Shown: positions 1 through 11,587 of the stretch, one piece after another
Layout: every line of letters begins with the position of its first letter
How positions within the stretch are numbered: position 1 is the first letter of the stretch
Assembly (NCBI GenBank): GCA_008973525.1
Contig: WACJ01000044.1
Span: 682,001 to 746,000 of the forward strand
From: Stenopsyche tienmushanensis
Taxonomy: Eukaryota; Arthropoda; Insecta; Trichoptera; Stenopsychidae
Direction of reading: 5' to 3'
Length of the DNA stretch: 64,000 nt
Program-made: the position numbers and the translations under genes
Notes under the pieces: generated by a model
Database searches by the model: none
What the model was told of the DNA's origin: nothing
What the model saw: the letters and a program-made list of their open reading frames with translations, nothing else

Positions 1-2267
1 CTGTATAAGTGATCTCATATCACAAATTAAGGTGGGGGTGTTTTGTTATTTATCATAAGCCCTAATTGCAGTTAAAATAAATATAAAATATTAGATCTTA
101 CAATTGCATATTAAAATAATCTATTCGAATTGACGAGACTAATTGGATTGCAATTGTGAGATCTAATCATTTCGTAACATTCAAGATTTCATGCAAGTAC
201 TATAAAAAAAAATGAGATCTTACGCGTTGATTTATTTTTAATCAATTTATGATTTAACCCTTGATTACTAATCATTAGTCTCATAGACTACAGACTCGGA
301 ATGCATTCGACATGTATGCATATTGCCGAATCGTCGCTGTTTCGCTTGTACCTTTTTAAATAATCAAATTAGTGATTCAGGCGTACTCACTGTGTGTGCA
401 CGTCAATCGTTACGTCGTCAAATCGATAATAAGATTAGTAATCTAGGGTTAAAAAAATAAATTTCAACAAAGCAGTCTAAAAATAAGACTAAGAAAATTT
501 TCAGAACCCTGCAAATTTATTTACACACATGTCCGTGTCGAGAGTTGATCGATAAATGTCGTCACAATTAGAGAAAACAAGTACATTAATTGTTAAAATA
601 TCTGTAAATTACATATATTACAACTTTCAATAGAGTAAAACGGCAAGTGTAACTTGCTCTTTATTTATCGAGCTCTGAATGCCACAATATATAAATAGTA
701 TTTGCACAAAATCACATTAAAAATACATACATAAAACTAACATTAAAGAATTACATCTAAATAATAATGTGTGGCAGAAGACGGTGTAGTAAAAAACGTT
801 GAGAAACTTCCCAATCAAAAATAGCGCTTTCAATTTTGCTAACGTATAAATAAAAAATATTGACCAGCTCATTTTATTTAAGAAATCGTCTTGTTCAAAA
901 CATTTTATATGACTATTTATCAACATTCATATATGTATATATGTACATACAACGAAATGGCGGAATATTTTAAACTAAATTCATTCATTTTTACTTCGTT
1001 TCATTAAAATTAAGTACATCAAATGACTTTGCCAATATATTACATTTACAAACTGTTACACGAGGATCGATTGAAAATTGTTTTGGCACTAAATTGATGA
1101 AATACAGAAAAAATACTCATAACAATCTCTCCTGATTTCAGCAAGTAAACGACGTACATGAAAACGAGTGCAAGATCAAAACCAAAATGTAACAATGTTT
1201 TTTCGCTATCTTCAGTAAATTATAAATATATTTATGTACAAAAGTTGTCTCGAAATAAATATGAATTAAGAGAAATCATAAGACACAAGTAATATACAAT
1301 CGGCAGACGCCGTCAATGCAACAAAACAAATTTTAAATACAAAATATAACAAAACATCAAAATGTACAGCATACAAAATTTCAAAGCAAATAAGATATTG
1401 TACAGGAAAAATATTATACAATTGAACGTCGTTAATAAAATTTAATCATTCAAAACTGATTGAAATATCAACAGCAAAAGCAATGTTCGCAGCACAAACA
1501 TTTGAGATCTTCAGAGAGCTAACCGTTATCATATTAATGAGTAGGATTGAAATTTGTATGGTGATACATTTTATGCGGACGTTGAACGTTCAAACATGAA
1601 CATTTATAAAAATACACAACTAAAAATTGACACTAACAAGATGACGATGAGTATATTTCTGATTCGTATCGATTGTTCAACATACGATTGAAATATACAT
1701 CATACGACGGTGATACATAACTAAAAACAGGCTTTTTTATATTCACAATTTAATAAAATAATGTCAGATATCAGCACCAAGAAATATATATTTATGTGTT
1801 TGCGTTTAATATATATATATATATATGTATACATGCTGAGCAATCATCACCGGCAACGACGATTGTTTTCCCTAATTTATTAACCCTTCGAACAGTCCCT
1901 TTTTTATATGGCATGTATAGATTATATAAATTTACATAATTTATAACTATTCGTCTATAATTCGTCAGAACGACACGCGTCATCGTCACTCGCGTCACAT
2001 ATATATTTTTCATATACATATATAAAGGCAGTTTTATCATCTATGGCAGTCTTCTGTGATTGCGTGTATAACCGCACTCAAAATCACTACATAAGTCGCT
2101 TTTTATAGACCTATACTTAAAAGAATCACAGAGTCGTGTCCCGATACGCGTTAATTATTATATCGATAGACTTTCGGTGATGGGACGATCACTTTTATTT
2201 GAACTTTGTTTTAACACTTTGTCGCCCGTTTCACATAGTGTGTCCGATGGGGTGCTTAAAGCCTGGT
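1..2267 (-). other. ed 3' untranslated region and downstream flank
   Basis: No coding region is supported here. The sequence is strongly AT-rich. Minus-strand AATAAA hexamers occur at 1881-1876 and 665-660 among others, so the transcript could end near 1860 or continue far downstream; the sequence alone does not decide. A TA dinucleotide run sits at about 1809-1828. The open frames of 60-109 codons in this stretch are either shadows of exon 10 or AT-rich chance frames. Confidence 0.5.
1809..1828. repeat. (TA)n microsatellite
   Basis: An uninterrupted alternation of A and T about 20 bases long, followed by a short TGTATACATG palindrome. It lies in the presumed 3' UTR of the ed gene. Confidence 0.9.
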
Positions 2268-2440
2268 TCAGACAATAATTTCTCGGATGACCCTGCGTGT
2301 GCGTGAATTGGGCGTTGAATAACCACTCTCTAAGCTCTCGTCGTAACTTAACGATAAGTGTTGTGGCGGTTTTTGTTCTTCTGTTTCTAGTTGATCCATG
2401 TACGGGTCGGGCAGCCCACTTACATCGTGGTAAGGCGATT
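2268..2440 (-). CDS. ed: ed exon 10: C-terminus with PDZ ligand
   Basis: Acceptor TTCTGTTTTAG ends at 2441. The first two bases complete the glutamate codon from exon 9, then 56 codons and TGA at 2270-2268. The reading S-P-Y-H-D-V-S-G-L-P-D-P-Y-M-D leads to S-L-S-Y-D-E-S-L-E-S-G-Y-S-T-P-N-S-R-T-R-R-V-I-R-E-I-I-V. The final E-I-I-V is a class II type PDZ ligand and equals the terminus by which Drosophila Echinoid binds Bazooka (Par-3) and Canoe (Afadin). The S-G-Y-S-T-P-N-S stretch before it offers serine, threonine and tyrosine phosphorylation sites; that is inference. Confidence 0.97.
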
Positions 2441-2814
2441 CTAAAACAGAAAGAACGGTCAATATATTTTTTAATAATCATAGTCAAACTAATACTTCAA
2501 GCATACGAAATCAAACAGGTCTGAATAATGTAAGATTTATTTTTAAACATAATTTATAGCGTAAAAATTCCCTCTGTAATTTACTTTCCGTACAATACTC
2601 CGGAGGGGAATAAAGCACATGATTGATTGATTTTGACAAATGCCTTTGTTCGGTTCAAGGTTTCTACATTCGGTGAGTTAATGCTGCATTATTAAAGTTT
2701 TCCAATAATGGAAGAAAATGTATTTCTTGATTTGAATACAAAATTTAAGCAACGCGCTTGTTCAGCGTTAACGACTGATTGTTTTTTATCAAAGTAAATC
2801 ACAATTTAACTCAC
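2441..2814 (-). other. ed intron 9
   Basis: 374 bp with canonical ends. The content is AT-rich with no further feature seen. Confidence 0.9.
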
Positions 2815-3177
2815 CAATGTGTTGGTCCATTCGCTTTTTGGGCTTATGTACGGAAGCATAAGGATCCGTACAATATTCTTGTCTTGAAGGATTTTGACTA
2901 CCGCGCATATTGTATTCATCAGCCATGTTCTGTTGGTTGTTGTGCGGCATGTGAGGGTACGGTGCATAGTCGTCGATGGCTCCATAACCACCGTGTGCGA
3001 TTGGATCATAACCGTATGAGTTTTGTCTGTCGATAATTGGATGAGAAGGGGCCATGTTGTTGACGCCGTTGTTTGCAGCGGCTGCCATCTTCATTTGCCA
3101 TAGAGAATCTTGCGAATTGACGCTTCCGCCGTTGTTTGAATTACTATAGCTATTCTCCATGTATCCCATATTAACCC
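2815..3177 (-). CDS. ed: ed exon 9: middle of the cytoplasmic tail
   Basis: Acceptor TTTGTTTCAG ends at 3178; donor ATTG followed by GTGAGTT begins at 2814, phase 1. The sequence is low-complexity and polar: rich in N, S, G, M, H and Y, with N-N-G-G-S-V-N-S, A-A-A-A-N-N-G-V-N-N and several tyrosines in Y-G-Y-D, D-D-Y-A-P-Y and D-P-Y-A. No folded domain is seen, as in other Echinoid tails. The end K-P-K-K-R-M-D-Q-H-I is basic and joins exon 10 at a glutamate codon. The minus frame stays open through the intron on both sides but the splice signals define the limits. Confidence 0.94.
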
Positions 3178-3442
3178 CTGAAACAAAAAGAATTATCGTT
3201 ATGATCGTTCTGATCTCATAGAGGGTGAAGATTGTATTCATCATGCTGTTAAATTTGCAGCACAAATATCATGCACAAAAGACAAGACTATGAAGCAGAG
3301 ACTGGGGGAAACCTTTACCTTTCATATTATACCGACCAGCTAGTCCTTTATGTGCAATGCATGAGAAAAAATAGCGGTTTTTATATATAAGTAATAGGTT
3401 GAAGATGAGATAAAAGGTTGAATAGGATCAATCTGTACTTAC

Positions 3443-3826
3443 ATTCTCCCCCGTTTATGTTTTGGCCTGGATGACCCTGCACGTTGGGAGCGACGTGGTA
3501 ACCGTATCCGTTCTGCGTAGCATAAACTGCGTTCTTGGGATCTTCCATCGAAAGAGCCAGTTCCATGGAGTGCTCCAAGGCTTTATTTTCCAGTCCCGTT
3601 GTGGGATAGTATGGAGGAGGTGCTTGATTTTGAGCTGCTACCATCGATGGCCTGACTGATTCCATGTCATAGTCTTTAGTGTTTTGTTTTTTGGTTTGGT
3701 TTCGTTTGCATCGACAGAACATGAGGAGCAATCCAATGAACAAGACGAAAACGATGAAAGAGACGATTATTGCAACGAGCGTTGGGGTCGTCAGTGCTGA
3801 GGCTTCCTTGATATATGATGGACCGA
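3443..3826 (-). CDS. ed: ed exon 8: transmembrane helix and proximal tail
   Basis: Acceptor AATTTTGCAG ends at 3827; donor GAAT followed by GTAAGTA begins at 3442. After S-A-L-T-T-P-T the helix reads L-V-A-I-I-V-S-F-I-V-F-V-L-F-I-G-L-L-L-M-F (about residues 968-988), followed by C-R-C-K-R-N-Q-T-K-K, a stop-transfer basic cluster with possible palmitoylation cysteines. The tail then carries K-D-Y-D-M-E-S-V-R-P-S and A-P-P-P-Y-Y-P. The P-P-P-Y is a canonical PPxY ligand for WW domains (about residues 1021-1024). Drosophila Echinoid is linked to Hippo signalling and to the WW-domain ligase Nedd4, so this motif is a plausible contact; that role here is inference. Confidence 0.96.
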
Positions 3827-3909
3827 CTGCAAAATTTAAACAATGTTAATTAAATCCAATTGCACATGATAATGAAGCAATAATGGTAGTAAATTTGTTA
3901 AAATCTTAC

Positions 3910-4351
3910 TTTCTGCTTCTGTGTATTCGCCGCAATGTTCATGGTTTACTCTCAAGCAGAGCTTGACTCTGACTCTGGGGTTGAGTTCGTCGACTTGGGG
4001 CAGTCCAGGAGTATCGTTGATTTCATCACCCAAGGATCTTCCTCCGTTTCTTCCCATCCTGTTGGACTGCGCCAGATGGTCGATGACTGTTTCCTTGTAT
4101 GTGGGTCCGGTTCCAGAAACGTGCAGAGGGATGGTTTCGATGACTTGCCAAGTGGCCATCGTCGTGTGTCCGTTGACGAGCGACTCTACCACTCCGATCA
4201 ACGCAAGACAAGTGGATCCAACACTCACTGAGAGGGTTTTCGTAGTAGGATCGAAGGTTACCTGGTCCGGAGAAGGAATCTTGTCCACTTTGGTGGTCGT
4301 AGCTATTTCATTAGAGAAATCGCTGCTGCCTTTAGCATTAAACGCTTTCAC
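3910..4351 (-). CDS. ed: ed exon 7: end of FnIII 1 and second FnIII-like domain
   Basis: Acceptor TTTTTCAG ends at 4352; donor GAAA followed by GTAAGA begins at 3909, phase 1. The start V-K-A-F-N-A-K-G-S-S-D-F-S-N-E completes the F and G strands of FnIII 1. The rest, from D-K-I-P-S-P-D-Q-V-T-F, is a diverged second FnIII-type domain with L-S-V-S-V, a W-Q-V-I-E-T-I-P-L segment and R-V-R-V-K-L-C-L-R-V, ending in C-G-E-Y-T-E-A-E just outside the membrane. Four cysteines may pair. Echinoid proteins are described with a weak second FnIII domain in this position, which fits. Confidence 0.95.
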
Positions 4352-4688
4352 CTGAAAAACAAATCTTAAGTTAACACAGCTCCCTTCTTCCTCTTCCCGT
4401 ATGACATTTAACCATTGTATCCACAGGTGCATAAATAAAAATGCGTGATATAACGAAAATAATAGTCATATTTAAACAAAATGAACATTGAAATAAGCAT
4501 TTTTTTAAGATATTCACTTAGTTTCTTTCTCTGTTGTTTACCTTGAAAACATAAGTCAGATGCTGTCGGTTGCAATAAAAAAAATGAATCGTAATGAATA
4601 AATGGGAATCTTGATAAAAATCAATAACTATTCTAACTGTCAAAAGATGATGGCAGCGTTATGATACTCCGATCGGAAAGACACATAC
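4352..4688 (-). other. ed intron 6
   Basis: 337 bp with canonical ends (GTATGT, TTTTTCAG). It contains the candidate microexon at 4542-4562. The rest shows a T-run upstream of that segment and nothing else. Confidence 0.9.
4542..4562 (-). CDS. ed: possible 21-nt microexon, duplicate of the exon 6 end
   Basis: Between exons 6 and 7 a 21-nt segment is bounded by CAG on its 5' side and GTAAAC on its 3' side, with a run of eight T a little upstream. It reads H-L-T-Y-V-F-K, against H-Q-S-Y-V-F-K at the end of exon 6, and the match continues one codon upstream (Q). Three of the base differences are silent. Both neighbouring exon ends are phase 0, so inclusion would add seven residues without a frameshift. 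It could be a regulated microexon or a decayed tandem duplicate of the exon end with its donor site. Inclusion would repeat an F strand within the FnIII fold, which argues for the second view. Confidence 0.25.
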
Positions 4689-5263
4689 CTTGAACACGTA
4701 GCTTTGGTGCTGATCCAAAGAAGTAACGTTGCACGGTACGTTCCTCTGGCAGTCGAACTCCATCCACTCTCCATTTCTGGAAGTCATCATCGAGCAGTCT
4801 CCCGTTACTACTTCGTTGTTGGGCATGGCGACTCTCCTGTACGATACGAAGAATTTCGTATTTTGAAGACCGCCATCGAAACCAGGCTCCCACAGCAGCG
4901 TTACAAAGTTGTGTCCGACTTCGATTGTTTGCAAGCTTCTCGGTTTTTCAGGCGGTCCCTTTGGCTGCAGCTTGATGAGAGCTTTAATAGATCCCAAAAC
5001 ATTTATCACCCTGCAATAATAGTCTCCGTAGTCTTGGTGTTTGATATTGGAGACTTTGAGTACGCTCGTATACATATCGTTGCTTCCTGTCGTTGTATTA
5101 ATTTCGTAATGGCCTTCCGAAGACATGAAAAGAGGAGCGGTGTTCGTTCCGAAGGACCATTGGAATTCTGGTTTGGGATACGCTTGCATTTTGCAGATGA
5201 CTTCGGCCGTTTCGCGAAGATCATAAGCGACTTTGCTGTATTGATGCAGTATGATTGGCTCAT
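4689..5263 (-). CDS. ed: ed exon 6: Ig7 and most of FnIII 1
   Basis: Acceptor CATTTCAG ends at 5264; donor AAG followed by GTATGTGT begins at 4688, phase 0. Ig7 has its cysteines in E-V-I-C and D-Y-G-D-Y-Y-C with the core tryptophan in F-Q-W-S-F-G. A P-K-G-P-P-E-K-P linker leads to an FnIII domain with W-E-P-G-F-D-G-G (B-C turn) and F-F-V-S-Y-R-R (C strand). Two extra cysteines in F-D-C and V-P-C may form a disulfide. The exon ends in S-Y-V-F-K, the F strand, which continues as V-K-A-F-N-A-K-G in exon 7. A short copy of this ending lies in the following intron at 4542-4562. Confidence 0.96.
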
Positions 5264-5343
5264 CTGAAATGATATGAAATATTTGTATTAAATGTGTAAT
5301 TAATGATGAGATTTAGCGATTGGCTTTGTTTGAGAATACTCAC

Positions 5344-6498
5344 GTTCGATTCTTAAATGCATTATAGATTCGGCTTTCTTCACTTCGTTCTCGAACACGC
5401 AAGAATAAACACCTCTGTCTTCGGGTAATAGCTGATTTTCTTCTATTCTGGCTTTGCCGCTGAATCTGAGTGTGCTTTGGACGTTTACGACTGAATTTCT
5501 TCCTTCAGTGGTCTCGGTGCGGACTTCGTAGAGGTTTGGTTCTGGGGTTATTTCATTGCCGTCTTTCAGCCATCTGATCGAAGGTTTGGGTTTACCGTGG
5601 GCGCTGCACGTTGCAGAGAAGTTGCTGTCTCCGACTCGGCGTGTTATGTGGGGTTGGAGCTTGACTTGAAGGCGCGGGGGCTGATGAACTTCCAGGCTGA
5701 TGGATGCCATTTCGCCGGGTCCCAATTCGTTGGTGGCTTGGCAATGGTAAGTTCCTTCGCTTCCCAGATGCGCGCTCGGAATGGCGTATCGAGGTCCCAT
5801 TGCGAGGACGATCGGCTGAGCTCCGGGGACGTCTCCGTCTCTGAACCATTTGTAGAGAGGAGCTGGCCATCCCGGAGGTTTAGCGGCGCAAGTCAGCGTG
5901 ACGGCCGATCCTTCTTGGGCGATGGGTCTGTCGGGGCTGATGCTCGCCTTGCCTGGTTTGTGTCTGACGAGAACAGCGACGGACGATGACCCGACTTTTT
6001 CTACTCCTTTGCCGCCAGCTGTTGTGATGATGTTCTTGGCTCGACAGATGTAAGTTCCGCCGGATTCTGCCGTCACTCTCGGGAGACGAAGGGTGTCGCC
6101 GGTCTGTCTGAAATCAGGTTTCTTTTCTTTGGTCCATTCGATCGAAACGGGTTCAGGATTCGACGTGACGTTGCAGACGATGTTGACCGTTCCGCCTTCT
6201 TCGGCTTCGTGGGTTTTCGACTCTATAACCACAGTGGGTGGATAGAGCACGTCCAAGAGCACTTCTTTTTCGCCAACTTTGCCCAAGCCGTTGTCAGCCG
6301 AGCACGTATATTTGCCTGCATCGTGTATGGATACTCTATGAAGGGTGTGAGTAAACGACGTGGAGATAAATCTTCCATTGCGAGTCCATCTCACATTAGA
6401 AACTTTGGGCTTAGCATCCACTTTGCATTCCATTGTTGCGGTGCCATCTACTTCAACTCTGAGTGGATTTTCTGGTCCAACTTCAACTCGTGGAAAAT
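5344..6498 (-). CDS. ed: ed exon 5: Ig3, Ig4, Ig5 and Ig6
   Basis: Acceptor TTTTTTTGCAG ends at 6499; donor GAAC followed by GTGAGTA begins at 5343. The 1155-nt exon holds 384 whole codons. Four C2-type Ig domains run in series: Ig3 with cysteines in T-M-E-C and D-A-G-K-Y-T-C; Ig4 with V-N-I-V-C and G-G-T-Y-I-C; Ig5 with V-T-L-T-C and E-G-T-Y-H-C; Ig6 with F-S-A-T-C and D-R-G-V-Y-S-C. Each has a core tryptophan about a dozen residues after its first cysteine. The domains start with the usual P-P-x-V or P-P-R-L linkers. No intron interrupts these four domains, in contrast to Ig1 and Ig2. Extracellular; mediates adhesion. Confidence 0.97.
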
Positions 6499-8829
6499 CT
6501 GCAAAAAAATGTATATATTTATATTAACACATTTTACGCGGGATTAGTTTAATCAATGATTATATTTGTAGCGAACATTTCCGCGTCTTTTATGTGCGAC
6601 ACGATATTTTCGAGTGGGATATTTTACTAGGGAATTTCTTCTTCTTTATGTTTGCGAAAATTATCCAATTTTTCCACAAAATATGTATTAATTTAGTTGA
6701 TAAAGTACGTCACTGTGCTGTTGAGATAATAAAATTCCGATTTAAAATCCGCTCAACACATGCCTTTAGCCTATTATTATGCAAAAATAATAAATAACAG
6801 TATAAAATTTATGATTTAAAAGCAGATTGCATGCGATAAAATGCATATGACCTGTGCGTTTTTATGTTATATCAAAAGGCCATGTGTTTTCTATTAAATT
6901 CTCTAGTTGATTGAAGTTAGGTATTCACGGCGTTAATGCATTATGATCTAGGATGCATCCCAGATATAGATCTGATATTATTTTTGCGTGTTTTGGTTAT
7001 TCGATTATTAAAAGTTTTGGAGAGCAAGTTCATCAATAATTTGAAGCGGCGAGTGGCCATCCAATGACGATAATTTGTTCAGGTCATGATTTGGGTCACA
7101 GTACGCAATTAAATTGCAGATATTGGACATTCTAATAAGACTCATAATAAATGAAATTATAATTTGGCGCACATTCTTGATTCATAGAACAACTGAAGCG
7201 GAAATATGAATACTGCGGTGGCGAAAATTAAAACGATGTATCAAAGCTTTCATATAAACCAAGAAGTTAACCGAAGGAAGAGTTGGAAGACCGAGTGCAA
7301 TGCTAATTAATTCCGACCGGAAACTAATTAAGCGCATAAAACAGGAAGACTATGCATGTGAAAGGAACAAACGTGAATTTTAAGAGCCTTTGACTTTGCT
7401 TCATTTAGCGTTCATCCTTTGAAAATTAACGAACCTCTAAATTGTTGCAGACATAACTTGCGATAAGTTACGAGACCCGTTCTGATAATCAAATAGATAT
7501 ATTTTTAACTTTTTATTTGATCAAATACATTAAAAGCCGAAGCTTTGATCCCAGCTTTTGATGATTAAGCGAACATCTTTTCGTGCATAAAGAAAGCTTT
7601 TAGTAAAAATCAGTTTTAATCTGTGTTTATATTTATATGGTAGATTAACACAATTGAATAGATCTTTCGTCTTTTAAAAGAGAAAAGTAATAAAAACCAC
7701 AACGCGGTTAATAAAATGGATCTGAGAGCATGCTTCCATTTCGCCTCGAGGATTATACGTATGAAAAAGAGGAAGAATACTGTAGAAATGGAGATTTCCA
7801 AGATGGCGCCAGATCTCAATATACAAAAACGTAATGTGCCGAAAAATATTATTCGGATATTTTATTAAAATATCAATTATAGGCCTATTTTTCGGCTATT
7901 AAATCCCATCAAATATCACATTAACTCAATGGGTATAATGCCTGTGAAGCATAGTTAAGCAAGCTAATCGACGAGCATAAACAAGACACTAATAGTCCGT
8001 GTGACAAATTCTTATTGCCGGAAAATTATTTTCGACTATCATAATGGATTCGACCCATTTATTTCCCCGGGGTACAGTTTCAACCGCCGGAAAATCTTAA
8101 TGAGAAAATTACACATAACGACCCATTCGAACAATCGTGATCGATATAATGTGACCTGTGAAAATTGAAAATTTTCATGCGATACGCAGCTTACGTCTGT
8201 GAATTCAATTTGCTTATTAATTTTGAACGAACATTCGGCGGTTCTCAAATGGCGTCGCTCACGATCGACCCTCGGATAGGACCTGTCAACGCAGAAATGA
8301 AATAAGCTCAATCATTTACGAAGAAAACACTTTTTTATCGTGCGTCATTATGGATCGTGTGCTTCGTGAATTTATGTTATTTTAGAATTCATTCGAAAAA
8401 ATACTAATTAAGGATATATACGCATCGAAAAAAATCTCGATTCAACGTGAAAAACATCAAAAAAACAAATTTCTTCTAATTGGAATCGAAGCAACCACCT
8501 CTCGTTGTCCGGGTGTTTTCACTGTCTATTAAGCTATGGAGTCATTTATTAACGTCCTAAACCTGTGTATGATCAATATATATGTTTTCCATTAAGTTTA
8601 ATAATATGATAACTGTATAGGCTCAATCATTAATAGTTTTTACTTGTACTTTAATTTTCCTAGTTGTTCTTTCAATTGTTTGAATTAATTCTATCTTATT
8701 TCGTAAAATATTAACTTTTTCACATTATTTACGTTAAAAATGACGTTAAAGCGATGGTTCTGCTATCACGAAAAAACGCATGTCCGGACTACAAAGGGTT
8801 AATATAGTCGTAAATTATATTTAAAATAT

Positions 8830-9150
8830 TCAAATAAATGCAATTATACTATGCGACCGATAGAGGCGCTGCGGTCGTTTCTAATTTATTCAAGCGGGTT
8901 GCCATTGCAAAAATAGCAATGACAGTTGATAAATAGGTAATTTTAGACTCAGCATATATGAAGATCTTGATTATAAAATAATTAATATTGTAAATATGAC
9001 ATTAAAGTATAATAAATTGCTTTTAAATCTTATAATATATTATATAAAATTTTAAATAATTAAATATATAAATAAATCAGTTATGCCATGCGATCAATAG
9101 AGGCGCTCGTGTCGCTTCATCATTTTCTTCTGTGGGTTGCCATCGTATAA
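8830..9150. repeat. tandem pair of a degenerate ~90-bp unit
   Basis: Copy A (8830-8915) and copy B (9066-9148) share, in order, AATAAAT, ATGCGA, ATAGAGGCGCT and GGGTTGCCAT at near-constant spacing. The 150 bp between them is almost pure A and T. The two units point the same way. Confidence 0.6.
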
Positions 9151-9407
9151 ATTTATATATAATATAATTATATTTCATTGTTAAATATCAAAATTCATCG
9201 AATTAACAATATTGACAATTGACCCCATCAAAAACATTTCTACATAATTATTATATATTTAGCCATCAATGATTCATTTTCAGACGCAAATACAAATTCT
9301 AAAAACCACCGGCCATACTGATCGATTCCCTTGATGTCATTCAATTTTCTCGAACGTCGATCGTTTTGTATTCACGCCTTAATTGAATTTCCATAAATAG
9401 CGAGTAC

Positions 9408-9475
9408 ACCGTAGTGCAATCGGTTAACGTGCGACGTCCCGAAAATAGGACTCGAATTTACCTCGTCTGAGCTTT
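9408..9475 (+). other. tRNA-like relic or SINE head
   Basis: The stretch GTAGTGCAATCGGTTAACGT resembles a tRNA D arm and A box. It is followed by a GTCC...GGAC stem and a CTCGAATTT segment that partly fits a T loop. Acceptor-stem pairing is not evident and the B box is poor, so it is not a functional tRNA. It may be the decayed head of a tRNA-derived SINE or chance. Confidence 0.2.
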
Positions 9476-11587
9476 GGAAGACGATCAATTTGCATTTTCA
9501 GAGATTTTTGTGCGATCTATAAGATTTGCGACAAAATATGATTCTATCAAGCAAAGGCGTGATTGGACATAACTACGGCGAAAGTCGGTGCAGATTGGAG
9601 CAGGGGTGGATAAACTTTTACGGGCCTTGTACCATTAAGAGCCGTCGGTTACTTTCCAGACAGAACAAAAGAACCTTCTTAGCTTCCATTGAATCTCGAA
9701 GCAAGTTTTTGACATTCTTTAAAAAGCGTGAAAGGGGCGAAGAACAAAGTCATAGTCGCCGATGCACCTGATGCAAATTAAACATTATCAAGAAGAACCC
9801 CTTTATAATGAAAACTTGAAATGGGGCTCGTTTAGCATTTATTTGTTACATCAATGGATGAATTCCTTCGCGTGAAATATTGTTATTTCCACACAAAAAC
9901 GGAATAATAAACGAGGCTTTTAAGCATATTGCAGTACAGATAAACATGTAGAATAATGAATTTGGTCACTAATGGATCCGTAATAAATATATCTAGGATG
10001 ATATCATATACCAGCCCATAACGCTCTCAATAGATGGAAATATTGCAATAAAATATACAGTAATTTATCGTGGAGACGATATAATATGAATATGACTTAC
10101 ATGCGTACGATTTTGGCTGAATCATTAGCAATAAAAGTTAAATGATGGCCCTAAATGGTAAAAAATAAATACATTGAAAGTTATTGAAAGACTCTGTATA
10201 AGGATCAAAAGCAATTCGTGGCAGGTCGTTAATAAGGATGTTGCTGTCCTAAGAAGTGCAAAATGCCAGCAAGGCATCGATGACACATATGAAACCGTGG
10301 AAATATCGACGATGGTTTATGATAGCGCCTCCAAGAATATATCTTGCTTAATGGTTCCGCAATTTTGCAGACCCTCGTACGCTCCTCAGAGCCGAAATAT
10401 AAACGGCAGCTCAGGGCAAATGTAAAATGCAGCTATTTTGCAATTTCAAGCGTAATTTATGGTCGCGTTCACGGAGGGGGAGGCGTTGGGTGCAGTGGAT
10501 TTACGAGTGCGCTTTTATCCCGGTGCGGTCAACTCGAGGGGATGGGCTCCTGCCGAGGAAATTCTTCGGCGTACAAGATAACGACCGACATTAGCGAGAC
10601 AATGGAATAAACCTTCCTTGTTTAGTCTGCTCGAAATTAAATTAAGCGCGGAAAGCGATTGCCCTCGTCCTTCCATGTCGGGGGGCGCTCGCGTGATGCG
10701 GCCCTGGTCCGGAAATTCACGGTTAAAACGCAAAAATGCTGCTTTACCGGCTACGCGATAGTGCACCGCTATTTATAATGCAATATTTTAAAGGCGGACT
10801 TGCTTCTGATGCGGGGAGTACATTCTTGGCTTGGTGGAACGTTCATCTTATCACATTCGAGGGGTGGGTTGGGGAATTAAGTCCAGCGTTCGTGTATTGC
10901 GCAAATGTATAAACAGAAGCATTCTGTGTCCATTTAAATGCAATTAGATGAGCGGATGCCGTACGAATTGGATTCCAACAGAGTACTAACGAAGAAAAAA
11001 GTCACCCTTAACTCACTCAATGCAATAAAGTGATAGAGATTTAATTTGCAGATTTGCACTTAATGATATTGGTATTAAATCTGTAATTTGTGAAGAATTT
11101 GCTCTTTAAATTCTGCATGATAATTTGTATTTAATGCTTGAATGTAGTTTTTAACATTTTCTTGCAGTGGATTTCATCTTAATATCTTTTAGACCGCAAA
11201 CAGCAAACTTTCACGTAGTATCGCACGTTTTTCAGATTAGAGGCTAGTGACGTTAAACGTATTTTTTGAAATATGTTTTGATGATGATTTAAAAAAGTTA
11301 ATCACTAATTTGGTCAACAAACTGTTTATTATATTCACAATATTACAAAAAAAGATGGCAAAGGGAGCGCAGCACAAAACCCAAACATATCGAACAAAGA
11401 ATCGCCAGGAGTTGAGATCAATGTTTTGACGAAAAAGTTTCTATGTCACAAAGACTAAAACTGTTAAAATGTGATACAGATGTGTCCCTTATTGACATAG
11501 CCATGGCAAGTCGTATTTTATCACACACGTACACCCATAATTACAACGTATACCTATAGTTTGACTTTTAAATTGACGGTTTGACTA

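Noticed and set aside
3921..4355. Plus-strand frame of 144 codons opposite exon 7
   Set aside because: Antisense shadow of the second FnIII domain; no independent signals.
4704..5267. Plus-strand frame of 187 codons opposite exon 6
   Set aside because: Antisense shadow of the Ig7/FnIII coding sequence.
5597..5989. Plus-strand frame of 130 codons opposite exon 5
   Set aside because: Antisense shadow of the Ig5-Ig6 coding sequence.
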